Positions 24,529 to 32,203 of a stretch of 32,203 nucleotides of DNA are shown here, piece by piece. The notes under the pieces were generated by a model. It was not told the origin of the DNA. It was given only the letters and a program-made list of their open reading frames with translations, and did no database searches. The DNA comes from Rugamonas sp. (lineage in GTDB: Bacteria; Pseudomonadota; Gammaproteobacteria; Burkholderiales; Burkholderiaceae_D). Numbering within the stretch: the first letter of the stretch is position 1; every line of letters starts with the position of its first letter. The position numbers were made by a program, and so were the translations under genes. Location: the NCBI RefSeq assembly GCF_025354735.1, contig NZ_JANXMI010000104.1, positions 1 through 32,203 on the forward strand, read 5' to 3'.

Positions 24529-24604
24529 TGGAGCGGGAGAAGAGTCTCGAACTCTCGACCTCAACCTTGGCAAGGTTGCGCTCTACCAACTGAGCTACTC
24601 CCGC
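24529..24604 (-). tRNA. tRNA-Gly (anticodon GCC)
   Basis: The 76-nt sequence folds as a standard tRNA. The acceptor stem is GCGGGAG/CTCCCGC, the D-arm has AGCTCAGTTGGTAGAGC, the anticodon stem CAACC/GGTTG encloses TTGCCAA with anticodon GCC, and the T-arm has GTTCGAGAC. The CCA end is encoded. It reads glycine codons GGC and GGU. It is a single-gene unit with its own promoter and terminator. Confidence 0.97.
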
Positions 24605-24615
24605 GGAGAGGGGGT

Positions 24616-24644
24616 ATTATGACAGGGCCGATAGTTCCGGTCAA
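24616..24644 (-). promoter_or_regulatory. Promoter of tRNA-Gly
   Basis: On the minus strand TTGACC (24644-24639), a 17-base spacer and CATAAT (24621-24616) match the sigma-70 consensus well. The discriminator after the -10 is C-rich (ACCCCCTCT), as in stringently controlled stable-RNA promoters. The tRNA 5' end is 12 bases past the -10. Confidence 0.85.
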
Positions 24645-24658
24645 CAATCTTTGTGAGC

Positions 24659-24686
24659 TTCTCCACCAAGTTTGCTCCTTTATAAT
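24659..24686 (+). promoter_or_regulatory. Promoter of CPA1 antiporter with palindromic -10
   Basis: TATAAT at 24681-24686 is a perfect -10; TTCTCC (24659-24664) is a weak -35 at 16 bases. The -10 sits in the exact palindrome CTTTAT-A-ATAAAG (24678-24690). It is back to back with the tRNA-Gly promoter. The antiporter ATG follows at 24732. Confidence 0.55.
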
Positions 24687-24731
24687 AAAGCCGCCCGCCA
24701 CGCCGGCGGCGCGACCGTATAAAGGATGACG

Positions 24732-26366
24732 ATGGATGCGATAGAAGTGGTGCTGGCGATGTTGCTGGCGGTGATAGCGAGCGGTTATCTGGTGCGTTTG
24801 ATACCGGTGGCGCTGCCGCTGCCGCTGTTGCAGATCGCGCTGGGCGCGCTGGTGGTCGGCGTGACGCCGCACGGGGTGGAACTGGAGCCGGACATTTTCT
24901 TCCTGCTGTTCCTGCCGCCGCTGCTGTTCCTGGACGGCTGGCGCATTCCCAAAAGCGGCTTGCTGCGCGACAAGGGCGTGATCCTGGAACTGGCGCTGGG
25001 CCTGGTCGTGTTCACCGTGGCCGGCGCCGGCTTCCTGATCCACGCCATGATACCGGCCATGCCGCTGCCGGTCGCCTTCGCGCTGGCGGCCATCGTTTCG
25101 CCGACCGACCCGGTGGCCGTGGGCGCGATCGCCAAGCGCACCCCGATCCCGAAGCGGCTGATGCACATCCTCGAAGGCGAATCGCTGCTGAACGACGCCA
25201 GCGGTCTGGTCTGCTTCCGCTTCGCCGTGGCCGCCGCCATGACCGGCAGCCTGTCGCTGGCCACGGCCGGCCTGACGTTTTTGTGGCTGGCCGTGGCCGG
25301 CGTGGCCGTCGGCGTCGCCATCACGCTGGCCGTGGCGCGCGCCCAGACCTGGCTGACGCGCCACTTCGGCGAGCCGGGCGGCTCGGCCATCCTGGTCAAC
25401 CTGCTGCTGCCCTTCGGCGCCTACCTGATGGCCGAGCGGCTGCACGCGTCGGGCATCCTGGCCGCCGTCGCCGCCGGCATCACGATGAGCTACGTGGAGT
25501 TGAGCGGCCACGCCATGGCCGCCACCCGCATCCAGCGCTCGGCCGTGTGGGACACCGTGCAGTTCACCCTCAACGGCACCATGTTCGTGCTGCTCGGCGA
25601 GCAGTTGCCGCGCATCTTCCATGGCGCGCGCATGTCGATCGAACAGGGCGGCCACGTCAACCCGTGGTGGCTGGCCGTGTACGCGTTCGCCATCAGCGCC
25701 GGCCTGCTGCTGCTGCGCTGCCTGTGGGTGTGGGCTTCGCTGCGGCTGACCATCTACAAGCAAAAGGCGCGCGGCCAGCCGCGGTTGAAAATCAATCCGC
25801 GCCTGCTGCTGGCGACGTCGGTGGCCGGCGCGCGCGGCGCCATCACCCTGGCCGGCGTGCTGACGCTGCCGCTGGCCCTGGCCGACGGCACGCCCTTCCC
25901 CGCGCGCGACCTGGTGATTTTTCTGGCCAGCGCCGTGATCCTGATTTCGCTGCTGGTGGCCAGCGCCGCGCTGCCGCTGCTGCTCAACGGCATGCACTTC
26001 CCCGGCGAGCCGCACGAGCAGGTCGAGGAGGACCGCGCCCGCAAGGCCGCCGCCAGCGCCGCCATCGCCGCCATCGAGCAAGCCCAGATCGCGCAGATGC
26101 CGCTGGCGGCCGAACCGGACGTCTATCCGCAGGCGGCGGCGCGCGTGATCGCGCTGTACCGTCACCGCCTCAACGAAGCGGCCTCGCGCAGCGACGACCG
26201 CGCCAAATACCGCGAGGCCGACCGCGCCGAATGCGCGCTGCGGCTGGCGGCGCTGCAAGCGGAACGCGACGCCGTGTTCGAGCTGGCGCGCGAGGGCCGG
26301 CTGTCGGACGACACGTCGCGCAAGCTGGTGCGGGAAATCGATTTGATGGAAAGCCGTTACCGCTGA
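24732..26366 (+). CDS. Na+/H+ antiporter, CPA1 (NhaP/YjcE-like)
   Basis: 544 aa. About 12 membrane helices fill residues 1-415. The CPA1 core is clear: FLPPLLFLDGWRIP (60-73), IVSPTDPVAVGAIAKRTPIP (121-140) and ILEGESLLNDASGLV (146-160), with the ion-binding Asp155. ATSVAGARGAITLAGVLTLP is the conserved late helix with an Arg. A hydrophilic, partly coiled tail of about 130 residues follows, typical of bacterial members and probably regulatory. It exchanges Na+ (or K+) for H+ at the inner membrane, for pH and salt balance. Two ATGs compete; AAAGGA abuts 24726 but stands five bases before 24732, so 24732 is preferred. It is convergent with the broken cyclase gene, 68 bases apart; that gap is G+C-rich with no T-tract terminator. 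Confidence 0.9.
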   Translation: MDAIEVVLAMLLAVIASGYLVRLIPVALPLPLLQIALGALVVGVTPHGVELEPDIFFLLFLPPLLFLDGWRIPKSGLLRDKGVILELALGLVVFTVAGAGFLIHAMIPAMPLPVAFALAAIVSPTDPVAVGAIAKRTPIPKRLMHILEGESLLNDASGLVCFRFAVAAAMTGSLSLATAGLTFLWLAVAGVAVGVAITLAVARAQTWLTRHFGEPGGSAILVNLLLPFGAYLMAERLHASGILAAVAAGITMSYVELSGHAMAATRIQRSAVWDTVQFTLNGTMFVLLGEQLPRIFHGARMSIEQGGHVNPWWLAVYAFAISAGLLLLRCLWVWASLRLTIYKQKARGQPRLKINPRLLLATSVAGARGAITLAGVLTLPLALADGTPFPARDLVIFLASAVILISLLVASAALPLLLNGMHFPGEPHEQVEEDRARKAAASAAIAAIEQAQIAQMPLAAEPDVYPQAAARVIALYRHRLNEAASRSDDRAKYREADRAECALRLAALQAERDAVFELAREGRLSDDTSRKLVREIDLMESRYR

Positions 26367-26434
26367 CGGCGGCCGTGCCGGGCCAGAACCGCCTCGCGCC
26401 GCGGCCGTCCGCGCGCCTCCCATCTCGCACAAGC

Positions 26435-27366
26435 TCACGCGCCGAGCAGCTTGCCGTGGCGCTTGGCTTGATACATGTCCGCGTCGGCCAGTTCAAAAGC
26501 CTGGTACAGCGTCATCTCCGGGCCGCGCGTGGCCACGCCGAGCGAGGCCTGCACGCCGAAATCGGCCAGGCTGGTGCGCAGCCGCGCCGCCATATTGCGC
26601 GCATCGTCGATGTCGCATTCGACGCTGAGCAGGGCGAATTCGTCGCCGCCCAGCCGCGCCGCGACGTCGCTGGCGCGCGTGGCCTGGCGCAGCGCTTCGC
26701 CGGCGCGCACCAGCAGCACGTCGCCGGCCGCGTGGCCGTGGCGGTCGTTGGTCAATTTCAAGCCATCGAGGTCGATCGACACCACGCAGGCCGGATGGCC
26801 GTAGCGCTGGCAGCGCAACTCCTCGCGCTGCATCAGCAAGTCCCAGCCGCGCCGGTTGTACAAGCCGGTCAGGCCGTCGCGGGTGGCGTCGGCCTCGGCC
26901 CGTTCGGCGCGGCGCGTGGCCTCGGCCGCCACCAGCTCGGCGTTCAGCAACGCCGACAGCAGCGCCGCCATCAGTTCCAGCATCGATTGCTGTTCCAGGA
27001 TCGCCCCCGGCTGCGGCAACGGATCGATGGCGCACAGGGTGCCGAACAGGCTCCGTCGGCGCGCGTCAGCGGAATGCCGATGTAGGCGCCGATGTCGACC
27101 AGGCGGCCGATCGGCGCCGCCGCGTAGCTGTCGACCCGCGCCGAATCGGGCGCCACGCGCGGACCCAGGCCGCGCACCATGCGCGAGCAGAAGGAATCGG
27201 TCCAGCGGTAGACCTGGCCGGCGCGCACGCCGTAGCCGTGGTCGTCGGCGTGCAGCACGATCCAGTCCTCGCCCTCGGCGCGCGTGACCATCCATAGCTG
27301 GAAACCGCAGCGCTCCCGCAGGAACGCCATCGTCGCGCGCGACGCTTCGGCGAAATCTTTAATCAT
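26435..27366 (-). pseudogene. GAF-GGDEF diguanylate cyclase gene with one-base frameshift
   Basis: The first reading frame, from ATG 27366 (GAGGAAGG upstream), encodes a GAF sensor domain (FQLWMVTRAEGEDWIVLHAD, then VDIGAYIGIPLTRADG). At about 27053 the frame shifts: the expected continuation DGSLFGTLCAIDP, normal for the end of such GAF domains, is found only in a neighbouring frame. One lost base in the Gly-Ser codons (GACGGAGCC where GACGGCAGCC is expected) explains it. The second frame then encodes a full GGDEF domain: DGLTGLYNRRGWD, RASD five residues before GGDEF (an intact product-inhibition site) and GGDEF itself. An intact gene would make about 310 aa and synthesise c-di-GMP. It is either a true recent pseudogene or a sequencing error; the catalytic domain looks undamaged. 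Confidence 0.85.
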
Positions 27367-27451
27367 GCCTTCCTCTTGCGATGGCTGCGGGGGATGGACC
27401 AGGTGCGGCATCAAACGATGATACGCCCAATCGCGCGCGCCGCCCTGCCCC

Positions 27452-29863
27452 CTATGGGCTGAACACCAGCGTGTGTTGCGCGGCGCCGGGCAGCAGCGGC
27501 GTGGCCGTGCCGCGCACCCAGTCCGCGTGGCCGAGCAGGAAATACGGCGACAAGGGGTGGCCGCTCTGCCCGCCCGGCATGTTGAACAAGCCCTGCTCCT
27601 CGCGCCCCGGCTGCACCGTCATCCGCTCCGACTGGCCGAACTTGGGGCCGGCCACGCGCGGCATGTGGCTGTCGCCGGGCAGCATGTCGGCCGGCGCCGA
27701 CAGCCAGCGCGCCAGCGCCGGCAGCGCCGCCGCGATCGGGTGGGCGATGGGGGCCGTGTTGCGCCGGCCCCAGGTGGCCGCCAGCAGCGGCTCGCCGTCC
27801 TTGCTCAAATCGGCGATCACGCGGTCGAGCGCGGCCAGCTGCACTTGCCGCCAGTCGGCGTAGGATGGCGGCAGCCAGGCGGCCGGCTGCTCGTCGAGCA
27901 GGCGCGCCAGCACCACCGGCCAGCGCGACGTGATGGCGGCCATGCTGGCGCGGGCGTCGATGGCGGCCAGCTGGCCGTTGGCGTTGTCGTACACGATGTC
28001 GTACAGCGCGAACAGGTAGCCGCGCGCGATGCGGTAGCCGACCGAGTCGACGCTGGCGCGGCCGCTCCAGCTTTCCCGCAACAGCCGCAAAGCTTCGGCG
28101 CGCTGCGGCCGGCCGGCGGTGGCGTCGGCGTCGGGTACGCTGAGCGCCGCGATGGCGCGCTCGCGCCACTGGCCCATGAAGATGGCGCGGTCGTCCAGCG
28201 TCACGCCATAGACGGCCGCCACATCGGTCCTGGCGCCGAGCGCCGTCAAGTTGTCGCGCACCTGATGCGTGCGGGCGCCGAGGTCGAAGCCGCCGTCGCC
28301 GATCAATTCCGCGCCGGCGCCGGCCAGCTGCCGGCTGTTGGCCGTGGCCAGCTGGCCGCCGGCCGGATTGCGCACCCGGGGATACTCGTCCGGCGCCAGC
28401 CAGCCGTCCCACACGCCTGCCGGGTCGTCGGCCGCCAGCGGATAGGTGCTGGCGTCGCCGGCCGGCGCGCGCCGCGGCAGCGGCCCGGCGATGGTCCAGC
28501 CGATATTGCCCTGGGCGTCGCCGGCGACGAAATTCTGCGCCGGGATGCCCAGCGTGGGCGCGATCGCCAGCGCCTGGTCCAGCGTGTCGGCCGTTTCCAG
28601 CCGGCCCGAATTGGCGTTGGCGGCCACCGGCGCGTGCGCGCTCCAGTGGATGGCGTAGCTGCGGCCCATGGCCACGCGCAGCGGGCCGAGCGTGGTCTCG
28701 CGCACCGTCAGCGTGACGGCCGGCGCGCCCTTCACCAGGATGGTTTCGTCCGTCGCCGCCGGGGTTTCCCAGCCGGCCTGCGTGCGCACCTTGCCCGGCC
28801 TGGCGGCGTCGGTGTCGAGCGCGATCAGGTCCAGATAATCGCCGTAGCTGTTGGTGTAGCCCCAGGCCACGCGGCCGTTGCTGCCGGCCACCACCAGCGG
28901 CATGCCGGGCAGCGTCACGCCGACCACGCGCCGCATCACGCCCTGCGCGTCGGGGAACTGCAAGGCCAGCCGGTACCAGGTGGCGGGCAGCTGGAGGCCG
29001 AGGTGCATATCGTCGGAGACGATGGCGCCGCCACCGGTGCCGTTGCGGGCGCCGGCGACGGCCCAGTTGTTGCTGCCCACCGTATCGAGGAAGGCGGCGG
29101 CGGCCACCTGCCGCGCCGGCGCCGTTTTCGGCCGGCCCCACCAGGCCGGCGGTGTGGCCGGCATCGGCGCCGGCGTGACGGCGATCCGGTCGGCGTCCAG
29201 CGGCGCGTCCCATGCCGACGCGGTCGGCGCCAGGAAGGCGCGCTGTTCGGCCGTGCTGTGCTCGCGCAACCAGCCGCGCGCCAGTTCGCGCGCTTCCTGG
29301 CCGCCCTGCAAATCGAAGTACATGGCCCAGATGCACAGCAGCGAATCGGCCGGCGACCAGGCGCGCGGCGCGACCCGGGTCAGCACATATTCGAACGGCC
29401 GCGCCGACAGCTGGCCCAGGCCGTCGTTGACGCCGGCCGTGTAGCGCTCCAGCAGCAGGCGGTCGGCCGCCGGCATCGCCAGCAGCGCCAGCTCGGCGCG
29501 CGCGCGGAAGCGGTGCAGGCGGTGCGCCTGGTCGAGCGGCACGGCGCGCGGACCGAACATCTCGGCCAGTTCGCCGGCGCCGGAGCGGCGCAGCAAATCC
29601 ATCTGGAAGTAGCGCTCCTGCGCGTGCACGTAGCCGGTGGCGTAGGCGACGTCGAGCCGGTTGGCGCCACGGATCAGCGGCACGCCGTGATCGTCGCGCG
29701 CGACGCTGACCGTGGCGCTCAGGCCGGCCACGCGGCGATGGCCGTCGAGCTGCGCCAGGCTGCCCCGCAAGAACAGCCACGCGCCCAGCAACAGCAACGC
29801 CAGCAAGGCCGCGATGGCCATCACCACGCGCCTGAACCAAGCACCGATTCCCGTTTTCTTCAT
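27452..29863 (-). CDS. Penicillin acylase family protein (N-terminal nucleophile hydrolase)
   Basis: 803 aa, normal for this self-cleaving family, which includes penicillin G acylase, acyl-homoserine-lactone acylases and aculeacin acylase. Residues 1-33 contain a hydrophobic helix (VVMAIAALLALLLLGAWLFL), a signal or anchor that sends it to the periplasm. The alpha chain (VSVARDDHGVPLIRGANRLD, 53-72; GYVHAQERYFQMDLLRRSGA, 77-96) is followed by a spacer. The cleavage site is G-SNNWAVAG, with Ser264 becoming the new N-terminal nucleophile of the beta chain. ATG 29863 is preferred over GTG 29881 because GGGGATGG precedes it. It hydrolyses amide bonds of acylated substrates; sequence alone cannot separate AHL, beta-lactam and other amides. 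A+T-rich DNA at 29905-29930 may hold its promoter. Confidence 0.9.
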   Translation of the reverse strand: MKKTGIGAWFRRVVMAIAALLALLLLGAWLFLRGSLAQLDGHRRVAGLSATVSVARDDHGVPLIRGANRLDVAYATGYVHAQERYFQMDLLRRSGAGELAEMFGPRAVPLDQAHRLHRFRARAELALLAMPAADRLLLERYTAGVNDGLGQLSARPFEYVLTRVAPRAWSPADSLLCIWAMYFDLQGGQEARELARGWLREHSTAEQRAFLAPTASAWDAPLDADRIAVTPAPMPATPPAWWGRPKTAPARQVAAAAFLDTVGSNNWAVAGARNGTGGGAIVSDDMHLGLQLPATWYRLALQFPDAQGVMRRVVGVTLPGMPLVVAGSNGRVAWGYTNSYGDYLDLIALDTDAARPGKVRTQAGWETPAATDETILVKGAPAVTLTVRETTLGPLRVAMGRSYAIHWSAHAPVAANANSGRLETADTLDQALAIAPTLGIPAQNFVAGDAQGNIGWTIAGPLPRRAPAGDASTYPLAADDPAGVWDGWLAPDEYPRVRNPAGGQLATANSRQLAGAGAELIGDGGFDLGARTHQVRDNLTALGARTDVAAVYGVTLDDRAIFMGQWRERAIAALSVPDADATAGRPQRAEALRLLRESWSGRASVDSVGYRIARGYLFALYDIVYDNANGQLAAIDARASMAAITSRWPVVLARLLDEQPAAWLPPSYADWRQVQLAALDRVIADLSKDGEPLLAATWGRRNTAPIAHPIAAALPALARWLSAPADMLPGDSHMPRVAGPKFGQSERMTVQPGREEQGLFNMPGGQSGHPLSPYFLLGHADWVRGTATPLLPGAAQHTLVFSP

Positions 29864-29947
29864 ACCATCCCCGTTCGCCACAAAACCAGTGCCGCAGGCG
29901 ATAGTGCCAGATATTTTATGAAAATGAAAACGTTTGTTGCGGGCCGT

Positions 29948-31465
29948 TTACTGGAAGGCCACCTCGGCGAAGCTGCGCAGTTTGCGGCTGTGCAACTTGT
30001 CCACGCCCAGCTCGCGCAGCAGTTCGACGGCGCGGATGCCGATGCGCAGGTGCTGGTCGACGCGGTCGCGGTAAAACTGGTTGGCCATGCCGGGCAGCTT
30101 GATCTCGCCGTGCATCGGCTTGTCGCTCACGCACAGCAGCGTCCCGTAGGGCACGCGGAAGCGGAAACCGTTGGCCGCGATGGTGGCGCTTTCCATGTCC
30201 AGCGCCACCGCGCGGCTCTGGCTGAAGCGCCGCTCCGGGGTGCGCTGCGGCAGCAGCTCCCAGTTGCGGTTGTCGGTGCTGGCGACGGTGCCGGTGCGCA
30301 TCACGCGCTTCAAATCGTGGCCGGTCAGCTGCGTGACGTCGGCCACCGCCGCCTCGATCGCCACCTGCACCTCGGCCAGCGGCGGGATCGGCACCCACAG
30401 CGGCAAATCCTCGTCGAGCACATGGTCTTCGCGCACATAGCCGTGGGCCAGCACGTAGTCGCCCAGCTGCTGCGTGTTGCGCAGGCCGGCGCAGTGACCC
30501 AGCATCAGCCAGGCGTGCGGGCGCAGCACGGCGATATGGTCGGTGATGGTCTTGGCGTTGGCCGGCCCGACGCCGATGTTGACCATGCTGATGCCGCTGC
30601 CGTCGGCCCGGATCAGGTGGTAGGCCGGCATCTGCGGCAGTCGCGGCGGGGCCGCGCCCAGCGCGTCGCCGGCCTGGGCGGCGCAGCCGGCGCGCCGCGT
30701 GACCAGGTTGCCCGGCTCGACGAAGGCGATGTATTCGTCGCCGCCGCCATCGCCGCCGCCGTTCGCCAAGGGCTGCGTCATCAGCTGCTGCCCCAGCTTG
30801 ATGAATTCATCCATATAAAACTGGTAGTTGGTGAACAGGACGAACTTCTGGAAGTGCAGCGGCGCCGTACCGGTATAGTGGCGCAGCCGCTGCAAGGAGT
30901 AGTCCACGCGCGGCGCCGTGAACAGCGACAGCGGCTGGGCCTCGCCGGGCGGCGTTTCGTAGGTGCCGTTGGCGATGCCGTCGTCCATCGCCGCCAGGTT
31001 GGGCAGGTCGAACACGTCGCGCATCAGCAGCCGGCGCTCGGCGCTCATATTGCCCTCGATGTGATCGTGTTCGGCGAAGGAAAAGTGGATGGGGATCGGT
31101 TGCGCGCTGACGCCCACCTCCAGCTGCACCTGGCCGCTGCCGCCGTGGTTCTTGAGCAGCAGCTTGAATTGCTGCTGGTAGTAGCTGGCGAATAAATCGG
31201 GCCGCGTCAGCGTCGTTTCGTAGGTGCCGGGGCCGGCGACGAAACCGAAGGACAGGCGCGAATCGGCGCGCGCCACCGTATCGGTGTGGATGCGCACGAA
31301 GGGATAGCAGGCCCGCACATGCTCGGTGAATTCTTCGCCGGCGACGAAGCGGCGCATGCTCTCGCGCAGATAGTCGATGTTGGCGTCGTAGATGGCGCGT
31401 ACCTGTTCGTAGGCGGCGACGGCATCGTCGAACAGCATGGGGATGATGACAGGTCGGGTCGGCAC
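29948..31465 (-). CDS. amn: AMP nucleosidase
   Basis: 505 aa, the usual size. It hydrolyses AMP to adenine and ribose-5-phosphate in the cytoplasm and helps control adenylate levels. The N-terminal Amn-specific domain (LFDDAVAAYEQVRAIYDANI; ACYPFVRIHTDT) is followed by a purine-nucleoside-phosphorylase-like catalytic domain: MVNIGVGPANAKTITDHIAV, LMLGHCAGLRNTQQLGDYVL, and ALDMESATIAANGFRFRVPY, which holds the conserved Glu-containing nucleoside-binding motif. The start is GTG 31465, with AGGAG seven bases upstream, giving a full-length N-terminus; ATG at residue 10 lacks such a site. A Gly/Asp run near the middle (GGGDGGGDE) is a probable loop. It ends 84 bases before the acylase gene. Confidence 0.95.
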   Translation of the reverse strand: MPTRPVIIPMLFDDAVAAYEQVRAIYDANIDYLRESMRRFVAGEEFTEHVRACYPFVRIHTDTVARADSRLSFGFVAGPGTYETTLTRPDLFASYYQQQFKLLLKNHGGSGQVQLEVGVSAQPIPIHFSFAEHDHIEGNMSAERRLLMRDVFDLPNLAAMDDGIANGTYETPPGEAQPLSLFTAPRVDYSLQRLRHYTGTAPLHFQKFVLFTNYQFYMDEFIKLGQQLMTQPLANGGGDGGGDEYIAFVEPGNLVTRRAGCAAQAGDALGAAPPRLPQMPAYHLIRADGSGISMVNIGVGPANAKTITDHIAVLRPHAWLMLGHCAGLRNTQQLGDYVLAHGYVREDHVLDEDLPLWVPIPPLAEVQVAIEAAVADVTQLTGHDLKRVMRTGTVASTDNRNWELLPQRTPERRFSQSRAVALDMESATIAANGFRFRVPYGTLLCVSDKPMHGEIKLPGMANQFYRDRVDQHLRIGIRAVELLRELGVDKLHSRKLRSFAEVAFQ

Positions 31466-31831
31466 TATGCTACTCCTTCAAAAAACCAGCGTGAAGTACG
31501 GGACAGCCTGGTTCCTATTGTAATGGCTGCAAGCCCGCCGCGCCTAGCGGCCCCGCCCCACACAATTTGTTACCAACTATTGCGCCGGGAAGGGTGGGCT
31601 GGCGCCCGATCCCCCTATGGCGGGGCCATCGCTTGCCGTACAATGACAGCGCTAGCGCAGGCCGCCGGCGACGCAAACGGAACCATTGTTTTGCCGTGCG
31701 ATGGCTTACACTGGCCGCGCGCGGCGCCGCAGCGGGAATATGTCGGTCCGCGGCGGCACGTCGCACCATGTAACACCATGCGGCACCATGTATCGGCAGC
31801 ACCCAGCCTTACCACACCGAAAAGCGTCACC
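31466..31831. other. 366-bp intergenic region between divergent amn and adenylation-protein genes
   Basis: No gene of normal size is present. The amn side contains AGGAG for amn, a loose inverted pair AACCAG/CTGGTT (31484-31513) and TACAAT on the minus strand near 31520. The middle is G+C-rich. The side next to the adenylation gene has TACACT (31707-31712) without a good -35, then three CACCATG repeats and a 15-codon open frame (31788-31835) whose TGA overlaps the main ATG. None of these promoters is secure. Confidence 0.6.
31764..31790. repeat. Three CACCATG repeats at 10-bp spacing
   Basis: CACCATG occurs at 31764-31770, 31774-31780 and 31784-31790, exactly one helical turn apart, and a fourth copy (31828-31834) contains the start codon of the adenylation protein. 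The phasing puts all copies on one face of the DNA, as for cooperative binding. The first repeat creates a minimal ATG-TAA start-stop; the second ATG is in frame with the main gene. Confidence 0.7.
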
Positions 31832-32203
31832 ATGAACGATCTCGTCCCACCGCCATCCACCCACCTGCATCCCGATATTTTGTACGGCGCCTTCCGCGCC
31901 GATTTGCTGCGCGAGGAAATCCTGGCCGACCTGCTCGAAGCGAGCGCGCGCCGCGCGCCGGAGCAGACGGCGCTGATCTTCGGCGCGCGGCGCCTTAGCT
32001 ACGCCGAACTCGATGCCCAGGCCGACCTGGTGGCGGCGCGGCTGATCGAGGCCGGCGTAGGGCCGGGCCGCATCGTCGGCCTGTGGCTGCCGCGCGGCAT
32101 AGAGCTGCTGGTGATGCAGGCCGGGATCGCCAAGGCCGGCGCGGCCTGGCTGCCGGTCGATGAAGACACGCCCGTCGAACGCCTGCAAGTGTGCCTGGAC
32201 GAC
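31832..32203 (+). CDS. Adenylation-domain protein, Pls/PosA-like NRPS family, C-terminus outside window
   Basis: 124 codons are visible. After a short polar leader the sequence begins LLEASARRAPEQTALIFGAR, then RLSYAELDAQADLVAARLIE and GLWLPRGIELLVMQAGIAKA, then AAWLPVDEDTPVERL. These are the A1-A2 core motifs of nonribosomal-peptide-synthetase adenylation domains. The unusual opening HPDILYGAFRADLLREEIL resembles Pls/PosA-type proteins, which join one adenylation and one carrier domain to a membrane part and make poly-amino acids or similar products; the parts that would prove this lie outside the window. No convincing Shine-Dalgarno precedes ATG 31832. ATG 31778 is in frame and would add 18 residues with no similarity. 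Confidence 0.75.
   Translation, partial: MNDLVPPPSTHLHPDILYGAFRADLLREEILADLLEASARRAPEQTALIFGARRLSYAELDAQADLVAARLIEAGVGPGRIVGLWLPRGIELLVMQAGIAKAGAAWLPVDEDTPVERLQVCLDD

Noticed and set aside
24561..26438. Long minus-strand open frame opposite the CPA1 antiporter and through the tRNA
   Set aside because: It runs through a certain tRNA gene and is a compositional shadow of the antiporter.
27473..31195. Very long plus-strand open frame opposite the acylase and AMP nucleosidase genes
   Set aside because: It is the G+C-rich antisense frame of two well-recognised genes. Its translation is His/Arg/Gln-rich low-complexity sequence with no family features.
31760..31792. CACCATG repeats as a small CRISPR-like array
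   Set aside because: Units are 7 bp with 3-bp spacing, far too short for CRISPR repeats and spacers.

Overview
The window is G+C-rich bacterial DNA packed with genes on both strands. Gene content fits a betaproteobacterium of the Oxalobacteraceae (Massilia/Duganella/Janthinobacterium type): AMP nucleosidase, CheV, a Kef-like antiporter next to a YbdK-type ligase, an isoquinoline-oxidoreductase-like molybdoenzyme with its own cytochrome c, and the start of a Pls/PosA-like adenylation protein. This placement is inferred from content and base composition, not from a marker gene. I see no transposase, integrase, phage gene, CRISPR array or rRNA. There is one tRNA, tRNA-Gly(GCC).

Layout. 1-4.5 kb, all minus strand: an OFA-family MFS carrier cut by the window edge, a secreted alpha/beta hydrolase and a DHA2-family drug exporter. 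4.7-8.7 kb, plus strand: a very short orphan flagellar-rod-like protein whose stop codon overlaps the start of an acyl-CoA-ligase-like enzyme, then a class I glutamine-amidotransferase-like hydrolase and a periplasmic solute-binding protein. 8.7-14.6 kb, minus strand: a three-module redox fusion (PNPOx-like, ferredoxin reductase, 2Fe-2S), a glutathione S-transferase, a CGNR zinc-finger regulator, a YbdK-type carboxylate-amine ligase and a Kef-like antiporter. 14.9-16.3 kb: S-formylglutathione hydrolase convergent with a DJ-1/PfpI protein. The 8.7-16.3 kb stretch therefore has a thiol/electrophile-defence flavour.

16.6-19.1 kb: a Tat-type sulfatase followed by its probable activator, a formylglycine-generating enzyme, behind an A+T-rich leader with nested GGAAT/ATTCC repeats. 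19.1-23.2 kb, minus strand: a periplasmic molybdenum hydroxylase operon (tri-haem cytochrome c, 2Fe-2S subunit, molybdopterin subunit). 23.3-24.6 kb: cheV with a clear intrinsic terminator, then tRNA-Gly with its own promoter and terminator. 24.7-31.5 kb: a CPA1 Na+/H+ antiporter, a GAF-GGDEF diguanylate cyclase gene broken by an apparent one-base deletion, a penicillin-acylase-family hydrolase and AMP nucleosidase. The window ends inside an adenylation-domain protein that starts at 31832.

No single complete new defence or mobile system is evident. The items most worth following are the rod-protein/acyl-ligase coupling, the ligase-antiporter pair with a 13-bp leader hairpin, the redox fusion with GST and CGNR regulator, the sulfatase/FGE pair, the frameshifted cyclase, and the phased repeats and leader ORF before the adenylation protein.
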